Below, one piece after another: positions 7,951-16,591 of a stretch of 64,000 nt of DNA. The translations under genes and the position numbers were made by a program. This DNA is from Levilactobacillus parabrevis ATCC 53295 (GTDB lineage: Bacteria; Bacillota; Bacilli; Lactobacillales; Lactobacillaceae), in assembly GCF_001434055.1 (NCBI RefSeq), contig NZ_AZCZ01000012.1:1-64000 (forward strand), read 5' to 3'. Numbering within the stretch: the first letter of the stretch is position 1; every line of letters begins with the position of its first letter. The notes under the pieces were generated by a model. The model ran no database searches. It was not told the origin of the DNA and worked only from the letters and a program-made list of their open reading frames with translations.

Positions 7951-9840
7951 TTGAAACGACAGTTATTTAACGAGCAAATCAAAGCGAACCCACTCCGTAG
8001 TAAAGCGGATGTGAAGTCGGCATTGCTAGACATTCTTAGCCCTGCAATGGACGTCTTAAGTCAACAGAAGCAAAAGGGTCGTTTCCGCATGAGTGATAGC
8101 GGGGCGGTCTACCTGCAAGACAAGACTGAAATTGAAGGCTTCATGCGCCTGTTGTGGGGCCTCGGTCCCTTCTTCAGTAACGCCGAGAACGTCAAGGCTT
8201 ACCCCGATTGGTTTGAAATGACCACGCAAGGGATTCTCGCCGGTGTTGATCCCCAATCAGACAGTTACTGGGGTGGTGACCTTGGTGACTATGATCAACT
8301 CTTCGTGGAAATGGGTGCGTTGACAGCATTCCTGTACGAGACCAAGCCTAACTTCTGGGACAGCTTGTCCACGACGCAACAAAAACAGATTGTGGATTGG
8401 ATGGATCAGGTCAATGATAAGGTTGTCCCAAAGACGAATTGGCTCTTCTTTAAGGCCATGGTTAACAAGTTTATCACGGACTCCGGGTACGCCGACCATT
8501 CACAGTTAGTCGCCGATGATTACGCCATCACCAACACCCACTACCTTGACCACGGTTGGTCTTACGATGGGTACAAGAATCAAATTGACAATTACATTCC
8601 GTTTGCTTACCAGTTCTTCACCTTACTGACGGTTGGTCTGACCGACTGGCAGGGAGACGAAGCCACCTTGCTGCGGGAACGCGCCAAGGCCTTCGTGCCG
8701 AGCTATGCCAACTGGTTTGCGGCGGACGGGGCGGCCTTGCCTTATGGGCGGAGCCTCGACTATCGGTTTGCCCAAGCGGCCTTCTGGGCGGTTGCGGCGT
8801 ATGCGCACATCGACTTGCCAGCGGGTTATGAGCTGGGGGACATCAAACATTTACTTTTAAACAATTTGCGTTGGTGGTTCCATCAAAATATCTTCACGAC
8901 AGACGGCTTGATTCCAATCGGTTACGCCTACCCGAACATGGTCTTTGCGGAAGGCTACAACGGCCCCGCTTCGGCTTACTGGGCACTCAAGACCTTTATC
9001 TTCTACGCTTTACCCGATGACGATCCGTTCTGGACCACGCCGGAAAGTGACGACTTTAAGTTTGAGCCACTCAAGAAGCAGCCGGAACCACGGATGCTGG
9101 TCGCTCACAGTAAGACGGGGATGGAAGTCCAGTCCTTTACCGCTGGCCAGCACTCCCACGAACACGCTGCCGGTGCTGCCAAATACGAAAAGTACGTGTA
9201 CTCCTCATCCTTTGGTTTCAGCACCCCCAAGGGTTCCGTCTTGCTTAAGCAGTGTGCCTTTGACAACACGCTGGCAGTCTCCGAATCCGAGAACTTCTGG
9301 CGGACGGCCTTTAAGTATGCCGACTACCAGATTCACGACGATTACGTTTATTCCGATTGGCAACCATGGGACGACGTGGATATTAAGAACTACGTGATTC
9401 CGGATATGCCATGGCACGTGCGAATTCACCAGATTGATACCGCACGGGAATTACACGTGGCCGAAGGGAGCTTCTCCGGTCCCGATAGTGGCGACCCGCG
9501 TGAACACGAAGTGGCAGTCAAGGCTAAGAACGCCGTCTTCTATCAGACACGAGTCGGTATTACCGGTTTAGTTGGCTTGTCAGACAATCTGAAAGTCGAA
9601 TTGTCCGTACCGGAGCCCAACACCAACATCTACTTCCCTAAGACGAAGATTCCGCTGCAGACGGGAGTTTTGAAGCCCGGGAAGCACACCTTGGTTTCCC
9701 TTTATCTGGGAGATCGCGAGTTGGAGAGCCTGGACGCTAACGGTGAGATTGCGATTCCAACCATTGCCTTGGTCGGGAACCGGGTTGAGATTACATTGAA
9801 CGGGCAGACCACCAAGGTCACCTTAGACGAATTTAAATAG
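7951..9840 (+). CDS. DUF2264-domain protein, putative uronide-acting glycosidase
   Basis: A 629-residue cytoplasmic protein without signal peptide. Residues about 15-370 match the DUF2264 pattern of a helical (alpha/alpha) barrel: an EGFMRLLWGL segment, a KTNWLFFKAMV motif, a DGWSYDG-like stretch and YGRSLDYRFAQAAFW. The C-terminal third is beta-rich. From memory, some DUF2264 proteins have been assigned beta-glucuronidase activity in a CAZy family; that would fit the GH2 glucuronidase 20 nt downstream, but I cannot verify it. The start is TTG at 7951, set by AAAGGAGG about 8 nt upstream. It is co-transcribed with the following gene. Confidence 0.85.
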   Translation: MKRQLFNEQIKANPLRSKADVKSALLDILSPAMDVLSQQKQKGRFRMSDSGAVYLQDKTEIEGFMRLLWGLGPFFSNAENVKAYPDWFEMTTQGILAGVDPQSDSYWGGDLGDYDQLFVEMGALTAFLYETKPNFWDSLSTTQQKQIVDWMDQVNDKVVPKTNWLFFKAMVNKFITDSGYADHSQLVADDYAITNTHYLDHGWSYDGYKNQIDNYIPFAYQFFTLLTVGLTDWQGDEATLLRERAKAFVPSYANWFAADGAALPYGRSLDYRFAQAAFWAVAAYAHIDLPAGYELGDIKHLLLNNLRWWFHQNIFTTDGLIPIGYAYPNMVFAEGYNGPASAYWALKTFIFYALPDDDPFWTTPESDDFKFEPLKKQPEPRMLVAHSKTGMEVQSFTAGQHSHEHAAGAAKYEKYVYSSSFGFSTPKGSVLLKQCAFDNTLAVSESENFWRTAFKYADYQIHDDYVYSDWQPWDDVDIKNYVIPDMPWHVRIHQIDTARELHVAEGSFSGPDSGDPREHEVAVKAKNAVFYQTRVGITGLVGLSDNLKVELSVPEPNTNIYFPKTKIPLQTGVLKPGKHTLVSLYLGDRELESLDANGEIAIPTIALVGNRVEITLNGQTTKVTLDEFK

Positions 9841-9860
9841 AGTTTGGAGGAATCAGACAC

Positions 9861-11669
9861 ATGGAGCAAGAGTTACTCTACCCACTTACGAATAAATGCC
9901 GCTTTGACCAGAAATTAGATGGTCTTTGGGACTTTAAGTTTGACCGTGAGAGCCAGGGACTGGCTGACAATTGGACCGCTAAGTTACCCGATCCCATCAA
10001 GATGCCCGTTCCAGCCAGTTTCAACGACTTCTTTACGGACAAGGATTCTCGTGAATACACCGGTGATTTCTGGTATGCCAAGCGGGTCTTCGTCCCCGGG
10101 TCACTGCGCGGTAAGCTGATTGGCCTACGGTTCGGTGCCGCAACGCACCGTGCCACGGTTTACGTCAACGGTCAGGAAATTCGGAGTCATGAGGGCGGTT
10201 TTCTCCCATTTCTCGCCGACATTACTAGTGCCGTGAAATTTGACGAGGACAACCTGGTCGTGCTCAAGATGAACAATGAGCTGCACCGTGATGCCTTACC
10301 GGCTGGCGATACGGCCGTCCTGAAGAACGGTAAGAAAATGGTTAAGCCGTTCTTTGATTTTTATAATTACTCCGGTCTGAACCGCAGCGTCCATCTCGTT
10401 GCGATGCCAGAGAATCACGTGGTGGATTACACCGCTGTCTCTTCGCTGGGTGATGATGTGGCCACGGTTCACTACACCGTGACCACCAGTCAATCGGCTG
10501 GTAGCGTCAGTGTCACGTTGCGTGATGAGAACGACCAGATTGTGGCCACCAGTAATGGCCGGTCCGGCGACCTCGTTGTGCAGCACCCGCAGTTGTGGAA
10601 CGTTCGTGACGCCCACCTTTACACGCTGACGATTCAAGTCACGGCCAACGACCAATTGCTTGATGAGTATAGCGATGAAATTGGGATTCGGACGATCACT
10701 ATCGCCGGGCACCAGATCGAAGTCAACGGCCAACCCGTTTACCTCAAGGGATTTGGCCGCCATGAAGACAGCATCTACGCCGGTCGGGCTTTCGATCTCA
10801 ACGTGGAGAAGCGGGACTTTGAACTGATGAAATGGATGGGGGCCAACTCCTTCCGGACATCCCACTATCCATACGACGAAGAGGTTTACCGCTTTGCCGA
10901 CCGCGAAGGCTTTCTCATTATCGATGAAGTCCCCGCTGTTGGGTTTAAGATGGCGGCGGCCAGCTTCCTCGGGGGCCTCGATCAGTCCTTCTTCGCTGGT
11001 GACTGGACCGAGGAACTTTACAAGAAGCATCTCGACCAAGTGACCGACATGATCCACCGGGATAAGAATCACCCGAGTGTCTTGGCTTGGAGCCTCTTCA
11101 ATGAGCCCGATACCTCTAGTAAGTCTGCGGTGCCATACTTTGAAAAAATGTTTGCGGCCACCAAAGCCTTGGACCCTGATCAACGGCCACGGACCTTTAC
11201 GTTGAATGAAGATGACACCTTTGACACTTCCTATTGCAAGCAGTTCCCTGACTTCTACCTGTTGAACCGTTACCCTGGTTGGTATCACAAGTGGGGCTAC
11301 GAAATTTCTGATGGAGAAGCCGGTCTGCGTGAGGAACTCGACAAGTGGGCAGCCTCGGATATCGACAAACCCGTTGTGTTCTCCGAATATGGCGCTGATA
11401 CTCAGCCGGGCCTGCACAAGTTGCCTTCCGTGATGTGGAGCGAAGAGTACCAGATTGAATTGCTACAGATGTTCAACCGGGTCTTCGATTCTTATGACTT
11501 CATTCGGGGGGAACAGCCTTGGAACTTGGCTGACTTCCAAACGGTTGAAGGGAACATGCGAGTTAACGGGAATAAGAAGGGCCTGTTTACGCGGGATCGT
11601 CAGCCGAAGGAAGCGGCGTTCTATCTCCGCCAGCGTTGGCTCGACATCGACAATAACTTTAAGAACTAA
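9861..11669 (+). CDS. uidA: Beta-glucuronidase, glycoside hydrolase family 2
   Basis: A 602-residue cytoplasmic GH2 enzyme that cleaves beta-D-glucuronides. Domains in order: sugar-binding jelly roll (about 1-170), immunoglobulin-like domain (about 175-270), TIM barrel (about 275-595). The acid/base Glu is in SLFNEPD (about residue 416) and the nucleophile in FSEYGADT (about 507). The C-terminal GNKKGLFTR carries the N-x-K motif that contacts the glucuronate carboxylate in E. coli GUS, so specificity for glucuronides is well supported. The last codons lie inside the 5' closing stem of a structured repeat (11663-11875). A paralogue lies at 26981-28792. Confidence 0.93.
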   Translation: MEQELLYPLTNKCRFDQKLDGLWDFKFDRESQGLADNWTAKLPDPIKMPVPASFNDFFTDKDSREYTGDFWYAKRVFVPGSLRGKLIGLRFGAATHRATVYVNGQEIRSHEGGFLPFLADITSAVKFDEDNLVVLKMNNELHRDALPAGDTAVLKNGKKMVKPFFDFYNYSGLNRSVHLVAMPENHVVDYTAVSSLGDDVATVHYTVTTSQSAGSVSVTLRDENDQIVATSNGRSGDLVVQHPQLWNVRDAHLYTLTIQVTANDQLLDEYSDEIGIRTITIAGHQIEVNGQPVYLKGFGRHEDSIYAGRAFDLNVEKRDFELMKWMGANSFRTSHYPYDEEVYRFADREGFLIIDEVPAVGFKMAAASFLGGLDQSFFAGDWTEELYKKHLDQVTDMIHRDKNHPSVLAWSLFNEPDTSSKSAVPYFEKMFAATKALDPDQRPRTFTLNEDDTFDTSYCKQFPDFYLLNRYPGWYHKWGYEISDGEAGLREELDKWAASDIDKPVVFSEYGADTQPGLHKLPSVMWSEEYQIELLQMFNRVFDSYDFIRGEQPWNLADFQTVEGNMRVNGNKKGLFTRDRQPKEAAFYLRQRWLDIDNNFKN

Positions 11670-11875
11670 CGCTTCCTTGCGCCTTGCCGGGCGGTGAAAA
11701 TCAACTGGAACGCTGAGGGCGGGCGCCTAAAGCCATAGAGCGGTCTTTAGGCTTGCTTTGAGCCTCTGAGGGACTAGTCTTAAAGGTACCAATTCCCTAA
11801 GCGGCACAGCCGCTAAGGGAATTCCCACAGCTGAGTTGATTTTCACCGCCCTCACGGCTGACGTTGCGTTAGTTC
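11663..11875. repeat. Structured intergenic repeat, copy A
   Basis: The outer stem is 10 bp (11663-11672 with 11866-11875), and the inner closing stem is a perfect 18 bp (11689-11706 with 11834-11851). Inside are hairpin 1 (11725-11732/11745-11752, loop CCATAGAGCGGT), hairpin 2 (11756-11762/11779-11785) and hairpin 3 (11793-11804/11809-11820, one mismatch). Then comes CCCACAGCTGAG. The same architecture is seen at 22310-22556 and 24928-25144. The 5' arm overlaps the uidA stop codon. No U-tract, so not a simple terminator. Family not recognised. Confidence 0.8.
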
Positions 11876-12080
11876 AAAGTTATTCGACTCTCTTAGATAT
11901 TTTATAAAATTATATAAGGGCAGTTAACAATGTCTCGTGGTGTTGAGGAAACTTTGACTAGGTTTTTGTGGAAATTTAGCGATGTAGATTTCTAAACGAT
12001 TGGACCAATTAAACAGCTAAAAACCGCAGTAAACCAGGTGTTGAGAACCTTGGATTTACTGCGGTTTTATTTTGATTGTT
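11670..12080. other. 411-nt gene-free region between uidA and the LacI-type gene
   Basis: It contains structured repeat A and, near 12020-12068, the terminator of the LacI-type gene. The AT-rich stretch 11880-12000 shows no gene. No separate terminator for uidA is seen. Confidence 0.7.
12020..12068 (-). terminator. Terminator of the LacI-type regulator gene
   Basis: AAAACCGCAGTAAA (12020-12033) pairs perfectly with 12055-12068. On the minus strand a T-run follows; on the plus strand TTTTATTTT follows, so it may work both ways. Confidence 0.85.
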
Positions 12081-13076
12081 TTATACGCTACTGTCGCGCT
12101 TGATGATGCGGGTGCTGATGACCACGGATTCCGGAATCTTGTTGGCATCTTTGATCTGTTCCTGTAGGAGATCGAAGGCCCGTTCGCCCATGATCTCCGT
12201 GTAGACGTGAACCGTCGTCAGCGCGGGGTAGGCGTATTTGGCGATTGCCACGTCGTTGAAGCTGATGATGTTCACCCGACCGGGAACGGGGATGTCGTGC
12301 TGTTTCAGGGCTTTCAGCGCCCCAATTGCCATGGAGTCGCTGCCGATAATGAAGGCGTGTGGCAAGTCATCTTTCAGCTCAGTGATGGCCCGTTCCATCA
12401 ACTGGTAGCCAGAGTCCGGACCGTAACTACCCGTGAACAGGAAGTCCGGATTGAAGAGGTCCTCGTGGACGAGTCGATTGCGGTAGGTCGTGGCGCGCGG
12501 GTCGTAGACGGCATTGTGCTCAGTCAACGTCTTTTCCTGGCCGGCAATCAGGCCAATGTCGGTGATTCCTTCGGTCAGGTAGTGGTTGATGATCCAATTG
12601 ATGGGCGTCAGGAAGTCACTTTGAACGCTGTCGAAGCCATAGAGCAGGTAGTTTTCGCCGATGAAGACCAGTGGCTTGTGGTAGCCGGCCAACCGGTGGA
12701 TTTCGGACTCGTCGTACTTGCCCACCGCGATGATGCCAGAGTAGCCGGTGAGGTCGATGTTGGCGATGTTGTTAAACGAGATGGTGTCGACGGAAACGCC
12801 GCCGCTGAGGGCCTTGGTCTCGATACCATACTGAATCTGGTAGTAGTACAGGTCATTGAGTTCTTCCTTGTCGGAGTGCCATTGCACCACGGCAATCTTG
12901 GCCCCGGACTGTTTAACCTTCTTGGGTTTCTTCTTGTACTGCAACTTTTCGGCGACTTCTAGGACCTTACGCCGGGTATCTTCGCTGACGGCGAGGGTGG
13001 CATCATAATTTAGGATACGAGAGACGGTAGATGCTGAAACGCCGGCGCTTTTCGCCACGTCCTTGATGGTTGTCAT
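12081..13076 (-). CDS. LacI/GalR-family transcriptional regulator
   Basis: A 331-residue repressor. The N-terminal LacI helix-turn-helix (TIKDVAKSAGVSASTVSRIL, about residues 2-21) is followed by a hinge and a periplasmic-binding-like effector domain (about 60-328). The start is ATG 13076 with GGAGGA upstream on the minus strand. It lies between the MFS-DUF2264-uidA group and the divergent GH59-like gene. A GTTTACTAAAC palindrome in its promoter matches half-sites before the MFS gene, so it most likely represses this locus and itself in response to a sugar released from the glycoside. The effector is not predictable. Confidence 0.9.
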   Translation of the reverse strand: MTTIKDVAKSAGVSASTVSRILNYDATLAVSEDTRRKVLEVAEKLQYKKKPKKVKQSGAKIAVVQWHSDKEELNDLYYYQIQYGIETKALSGGVSVDTISFNNIANIDLTGYSGIIAVGKYDESEIHRLAGYHKPLVFIGENYLLYGFDSVQSDFLTPINWIINHYLTEGITDIGLIAGQEKTLTEHNAVYDPRATTYRNRLVHEDLFNPDFLFTGSYGPDSGYQLMERAITELKDDLPHAFIIGSDSMAIGALKALKQHDIPVPGRVNIISFNDVAIAKYAYPALTTVHVYTEIMGERAFDLLQEQIKDANKIPESVVISTRIIKRDSSV

Positions 13077-13161
13077 CGGGTAGTCCTCCTTCGATTAGAT
13101 TTATTTATAGGCTATGTATTCCATTCCTTATAATTATTATAGCCGTAAATTTCGGAAAAAC

Positions 13162-13172
13162 GTTTACTAAAC
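13162..13172. promoter_or_regulatory. LacI-type operator between the regulator and GH59-like gene
   Basis: GTTTACTAAAC is a symmetric site centred at 13167, about 20 bp upstream of a minus-strand TATAAT (13136-13141) and about 55 bp before the GH59-like start. It could control both divergent genes. Confidence 0.65.
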
Positions 13173-13224
13173 TGGAAACTTCTAAATTTCTTCATTTTTG
13201 ATAGATTGGAGTGTGTGAGCAGTC

Positions 13225-15756
13225 ATGAATACAACACAGGTAACAATTGATGGTGATTTACTGGATACATCGGCGCAGGATGCCAATACCTTCAAGGGGT
13301 TTGGGTACTTGAGCTGCAATAATTCGTCGCGGCTCTTGCTGGATTATAAATGGGAACAGCCCGAGAGCTACCAGCAGATCTTAGCGATTCTCTTCGGCGG
13401 CCAGCACCCGCTGATGTCGATGGTCAAGCTAGAACTCGGGGATGATGCGAATACGTCTTCTGGGACCGAACCGGCGACAAAGCGCAGTGCCGATGAACCC
13501 GCTAACGTTTTGCGGGGCGCCGGCTACCAGCTGATTGCCGATGCCAAAAAGTTGAATCCGCGGTTAAAGACCAGCCTGTTGCGTTGGGGGGAACCCGGTT
13601 ATTTGCGGCCACTGTGGGCGCCGGTCAAGAGCACTGATCCCGATCACAACGTACCGGAGGCGGCGTATGAACCGATGTATCAGCTCTACAAGCAGACCAT
13701 TGTGGCAGCGTACCAGCAGTTCGGCTACCTCTTTGATTACGTGGATCCGGACAGAAATGAGACCAAACATCCGATGTATCGCTGGATCAAGTGGTTTGCC
13801 GACCGGTTACATAACGACACTGATTTCCCGGCGGGCTTTCCCGTGGCACGCTACCACCGGATCAAGTTGATTGCGGCCGACCAGAATTACGAGACTGAGT
13901 TTGGCGATACCATGCTGAAGGACCGGGAGTTACTCGAACGCGTGACGGCAGTCGGCTATCACTACAATACCGATGATGGGACGCATAATCAATACAAACG
14001 TTTAGCCGATGATCACCAGCACGAGGTCTGGTACAGTGAGGGCATTGCACCGATGACGTTTGGCAAGTATCGTGTACGAGCCAGTTCCGGCGATGGCATC
14101 GGTGGCAAGCAGAGTGGGCTGGATGTGGCGAACCGGCTGATTAAGGGTTATGTGAACTCTCGGCGGACCTTCTACATCTTCCAGCCCGCCGTTTCCGCCT
14201 ATTATCCCGGGGTCAATTACAGTCACAAGGAGTTGATCACTGCGAGTCACCCGTGGTCCGGATACTTTGAAGTTGACAACGTGGGGTTGCAGATCATGAA
14301 GCACTTCACGGACTTCGCACAAACTGGCTGGCACGAGAGCAATCCGTGGCGTTATTTACCGAGTGCCTGCGACAGTCAGATCGGTGGGACGGAAAATCTG
14401 GATAGCCACACGGATGCGCCCAGTTATTTGACGTTGGTGGCGCCGGACAAACAGGACTTTTCAACGATTTTGGTCAACGATAGCGCGAGCCCTCGTCGGT
14501 ATACGCTGGCACTCGTCAATCTACCAGCAGTTGGTAAGCCGGTCACGGTGTGGGAAAGCCGCGGTCCGGAACCGGGGCAAGTCTATGATAGCGGGCTGAA
14601 ACAGCAACGTGAAACGCTCACGGCTACGGCTGGTAAGCTGACGATTCTCGTTCAGCCACATAGCATTGTGACCGCAACGACGCTAGATTTGAGTAACGAT
14701 ACCGAGGTCGTTTATGCACGGCAGACAGCACCCGCAGCCAATACGCTGTTGGACGTGACGGATAGCCAAGACATCTTCTATCAGGATGACTTCGGCTATG
14801 CGGCGGACTACCACACGACTCGAGGTGGCACACCGCGGTACACCACGGATCAGGGTGGGGCCTTTGAAGTCGAGCAGCGTCATGGTCAGGGCGTCCTGCG
14901 CCAACAGATCACCGAGGCCCAACGTGCGCTGGACTGGGAATACTCGTATGCACCGAACCTGACGTTGGGGGACGACCGCTGGAGCAACTACACCGTGGTA
15001 GTCTCCGTAAAATTCGATGACACGACCCAGCAGAATTCGGCGACTGGCAATTACTTTGGGATCGGCCTGTATCAAGTCACGGACGTCAAGGGGCGGCTGG
15101 AAAGCGCCCCGTATGTCTTTAAGGTAGCCACGGATGGTAGCTGTCAGTTGGTGAAGAATGATCGCATCGTGGCTTTGGGTTACGTGGATGGCTTGAACTT
15201 GGCACAAATTCACCAGCTGAGCTTTGGCATCAGCGGCAATCGATTAGCGGCGGGCATCGACGGGCAGACAGTATTGACCTTTGTGGACACGGACAATCCG
15301 CACTATAGCGGTCGCGTCAAACTGGGCACCGGCTACTATCACACGGAGATTACCCAGATTGTCGTTAAGAAGAATGATGTGGCGGATGGCGTCCAGTACC
15401 AGCGGATCGATGACTTAGACGAGCGGATCACCTACCGTGGCGACTGGCAACACGTCTGCGGGTTAGGCAATACGATTTGGAACCGAACCTTGTCGACGGG
15501 GACTGCCGGACAGAAGACCCAGGTGGCGTTTGACTTCACTGGGACTGGCTTTGCATTGTACGGTCGCCAGGTTGCGGCTAGTCGCTTAACGGTCAAGGTC
15601 GATGGTCACCTGTTGGTCCCTAATTTCGAACCGCAGCAGGCTGCCGATAAGGTGGAGAACGCCGTTTTCTTGGGGTTGTCTGCGGTCAAACATCACGTCA
15701 CGACTGCGGTGACGGCCGGGACTTATACGCTGGATGCGGTTGGGTTTTACCGGTAG
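13225..15756 (+). CDS. GH59-like glycosidase (galactocerebrosidase-type)
   Basis: An 843-residue protein without signal peptide. The N-terminal part (FKGFGYLSCNNSSRLLLDYK, about 23-42; FGGQHPLMSMVKLELGDD, about 56-73; GTEPATKRS) follows the opening of family GH59 enzymes. A candidate acid/base Glu is in DPDRNET (about 178) and nucleophile Glu in VWYSEG (about 272). The C-terminal half is beta-rich with lectin/jelly-roll-like segments, as in galactocerebrosidases. The likely activity is hydrolysis of a beta-galactoside or related glycoside taken up by the cell; the natural substrate is unclear. It is divergent from the LacI-type gene. ATG 13225 has only a weak ribosome binding site. Confidence 0.72.
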   Translation: MNTTQVTIDGDLLDTSAQDANTFKGFGYLSCNNSSRLLLDYKWEQPESYQQILAILFGGQHPLMSMVKLELGDDANTSSGTEPATKRSADEPANVLRGAGYQLIADAKKLNPRLKTSLLRWGEPGYLRPLWAPVKSTDPDHNVPEAAYEPMYQLYKQTIVAAYQQFGYLFDYVDPDRNETKHPMYRWIKWFADRLHNDTDFPAGFPVARYHRIKLIAADQNYETEFGDTMLKDRELLERVTAVGYHYNTDDGTHNQYKRLADDHQHEVWYSEGIAPMTFGKYRVRASSGDGIGGKQSGLDVANRLIKGYVNSRRTFYIFQPAVSAYYPGVNYSHKELITASHPWSGYFEVDNVGLQIMKHFTDFAQTGWHESNPWRYLPSACDSQIGGTENLDSHTDAPSYLTLVAPDKQDFSTILVNDSASPRRYTLALVNLPAVGKPVTVWESRGPEPGQVYDSGLKQQRETLTATAGKLTILVQPHSIVTATTLDLSNDTEVVYARQTAPAANTLLDVTDSQDIFYQDDFGYAADYHTTRGGTPRYTTDQGGAFEVEQRHGQGVLRQQITEAQRALDWEYSYAPNLTLGDDRWSNYTVVVSVKFDDTTQQNSATGNYFGIGLYQVTDVKGRLESAPYVFKVATDGSCQLVKNDRIVALGYVDGLNLAQIHQLSFGISGNRLAAGIDGQTVLTFVDTDNPHYSGRVKLGTGYYHTEITQIVVKKNDVADGVQYQRIDDLDERITYRGDWQHVCGLGNTIWNRTLSTGTAGQKTQVAFDFTGTGFALYGRQVAASRLTVKVDGHLLVPNFEPQQAADKVENAVFLGLSAVKHHVTTAVTAGTYTLDAVGFYR

Positions 15757-15770
15757 GCTGAGGGTGTTTC

Positions 15771-15825
15771 TGAATTCTTCAAGTATACTGGAAGAAAAGT
15801 GAAAAAATTGAATTCCTTCAAGTAT
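15771..15825. repeat. Short direct repeat and palindrome downstream of the GH59-like gene
   Basis: TGAATTCTTCAAGTAT (15771-15786) and TGAATTCCTTCAAGTAT (15809-15825) are near-identical direct repeats. The first overlaps a 22-bp near-perfect palindrome centred on GTATAC (15775-15796). The role is unknown; it may be a protein-binding site. Confidence 0.5.
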
Positions 15826-15866
15826 GATTGATAAAAACAAAAAATCATTAATGTATTGAATCACTG

Positions 15867-15904
15867 TCGTCTGCATCCCTTTGCCGGGTACAGACGATTT
15901 TTTT
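15867..15904 (+). terminator. Terminator after the GH59-like gene
   Basis: TCGTCTG (15867-15873) pairs with CAGACGA (15891-15897), followed by an uninterrupted T-run. Confidence 0.85.
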
Positions 15905-16025
15905 GATGATTTCGAAAAAAGATGAGACTGAAACGGCGATTTTTACATTAGTAATAAGTATAAGGAGAATTTTTAAGGCGTTCGTGCTACACTCAAAGCA
16001 ACTGAGTACTGAAAGGATGACAACC

Positions 16026-16523
16026 ATGCCACAAGCAGATGTACTGTTAGTAATCGATGTTCAGAATGGGCTGAGCCAGGCCGCGGGGTATACCGCACTG
16101 GTGGATCGCATCAACGAGCGCCTCGATATCTATCATGACGAGGAGCGGCCGGTAATCTTTATGCAGCATACTGATGATGAAATGACTTACGGTAGCGATG
16201 CCTGGCGCCTCGACACACGACTTCACCGCCAGGCCGATGATACCGTATTCCTGAAGTACCATACGGATTCTTTTTACGAGACGGGGTTAGCGGATCGGTT
16301 GCATCATATTCTGGCTGAAAGCGTGGAAGTCTGTGGTTTACAGACGGAGTACTGCGTGGATACGGCGTTTCGGGTCGGTCACGACCGTGGCTTTGATATG
16401 ATTACGACGGCTGGCATGAGTACCACCTTTGATACGCCGGAGCTCAGTGCGGCCATGATTCGCAAGCACCATGAGGGCATCTGGAATGGTAGCTTTGCAA
16501 CGGTCTATCCGGCGGCGGAATAG
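16026..16523 (+). CDS. Isochorismatase-like cysteine hydrolase
   Basis: A 165-residue cytosolic enzyme of the isochorismatase superfamily. The catalytic triad is visible: Asp in VIDVQNG (about residue 10), Lys in FLKYHTDSF (about 78) and Cys in QTEYCVDTA (about 111). Family members hydrolyse small amides or ethers such as nicotinamide or ureido compounds. No neighbour shows the substrate. The longer upstream reading frame lacks a ribosome binding site; AAAGGA at about 16011-16016 supports ATG 16026 (ATG 16017 would overlap that site). It appears monocistronic. Confidence 0.88.
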   Translation: MPQADVLLVIDVQNGLSQAAGYTALVDRINERLDIYHDEERPVIFMQHTDDEMTYGSDAWRLDTRLHRQADDTVFLKYHTDSFYETGLADRLHHILAESVEVCGLQTEYCVDTAFRVGHDRGFDMITTAGMSTTFDTPELSAAMIRKHHEGIWNGSFATVYPAAE

Positions 16524-16591
16524 CTGTCTCTCGAAACTAGTTAGTGTATAATTGAATTATGCACAACGGTTTCGAGAAGGGAAGTTTTCTA

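Noticed and set aside
10296-11417. Long minus-strand open frame (373 codons) within uidA
   Set aside because: It is fully antisense to a clear GH2 enzyme, lacks a ribosome binding site and has no recognisable motif; it is explained by codon bias of the real gene.
11720-11855. Repeat copy A as a simple terminator or insertion sequence end
   Set aside because: No U-tract follows any hairpin, no transposase or target-site duplication is seen, and three copies keep the same multi-hairpin plan.
12207-12962. Plus-strand open frame (251 codons) opposite the LacI-type gene
   Set aside because: Antisense shadow of a well-supported regulator with a normal ribosome binding site.
14683-15213. Minus-strand open frame opposite the GH59-like gene
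   Set aside because: No start signals and low-complexity composition; shadow of the plus-strand gene.
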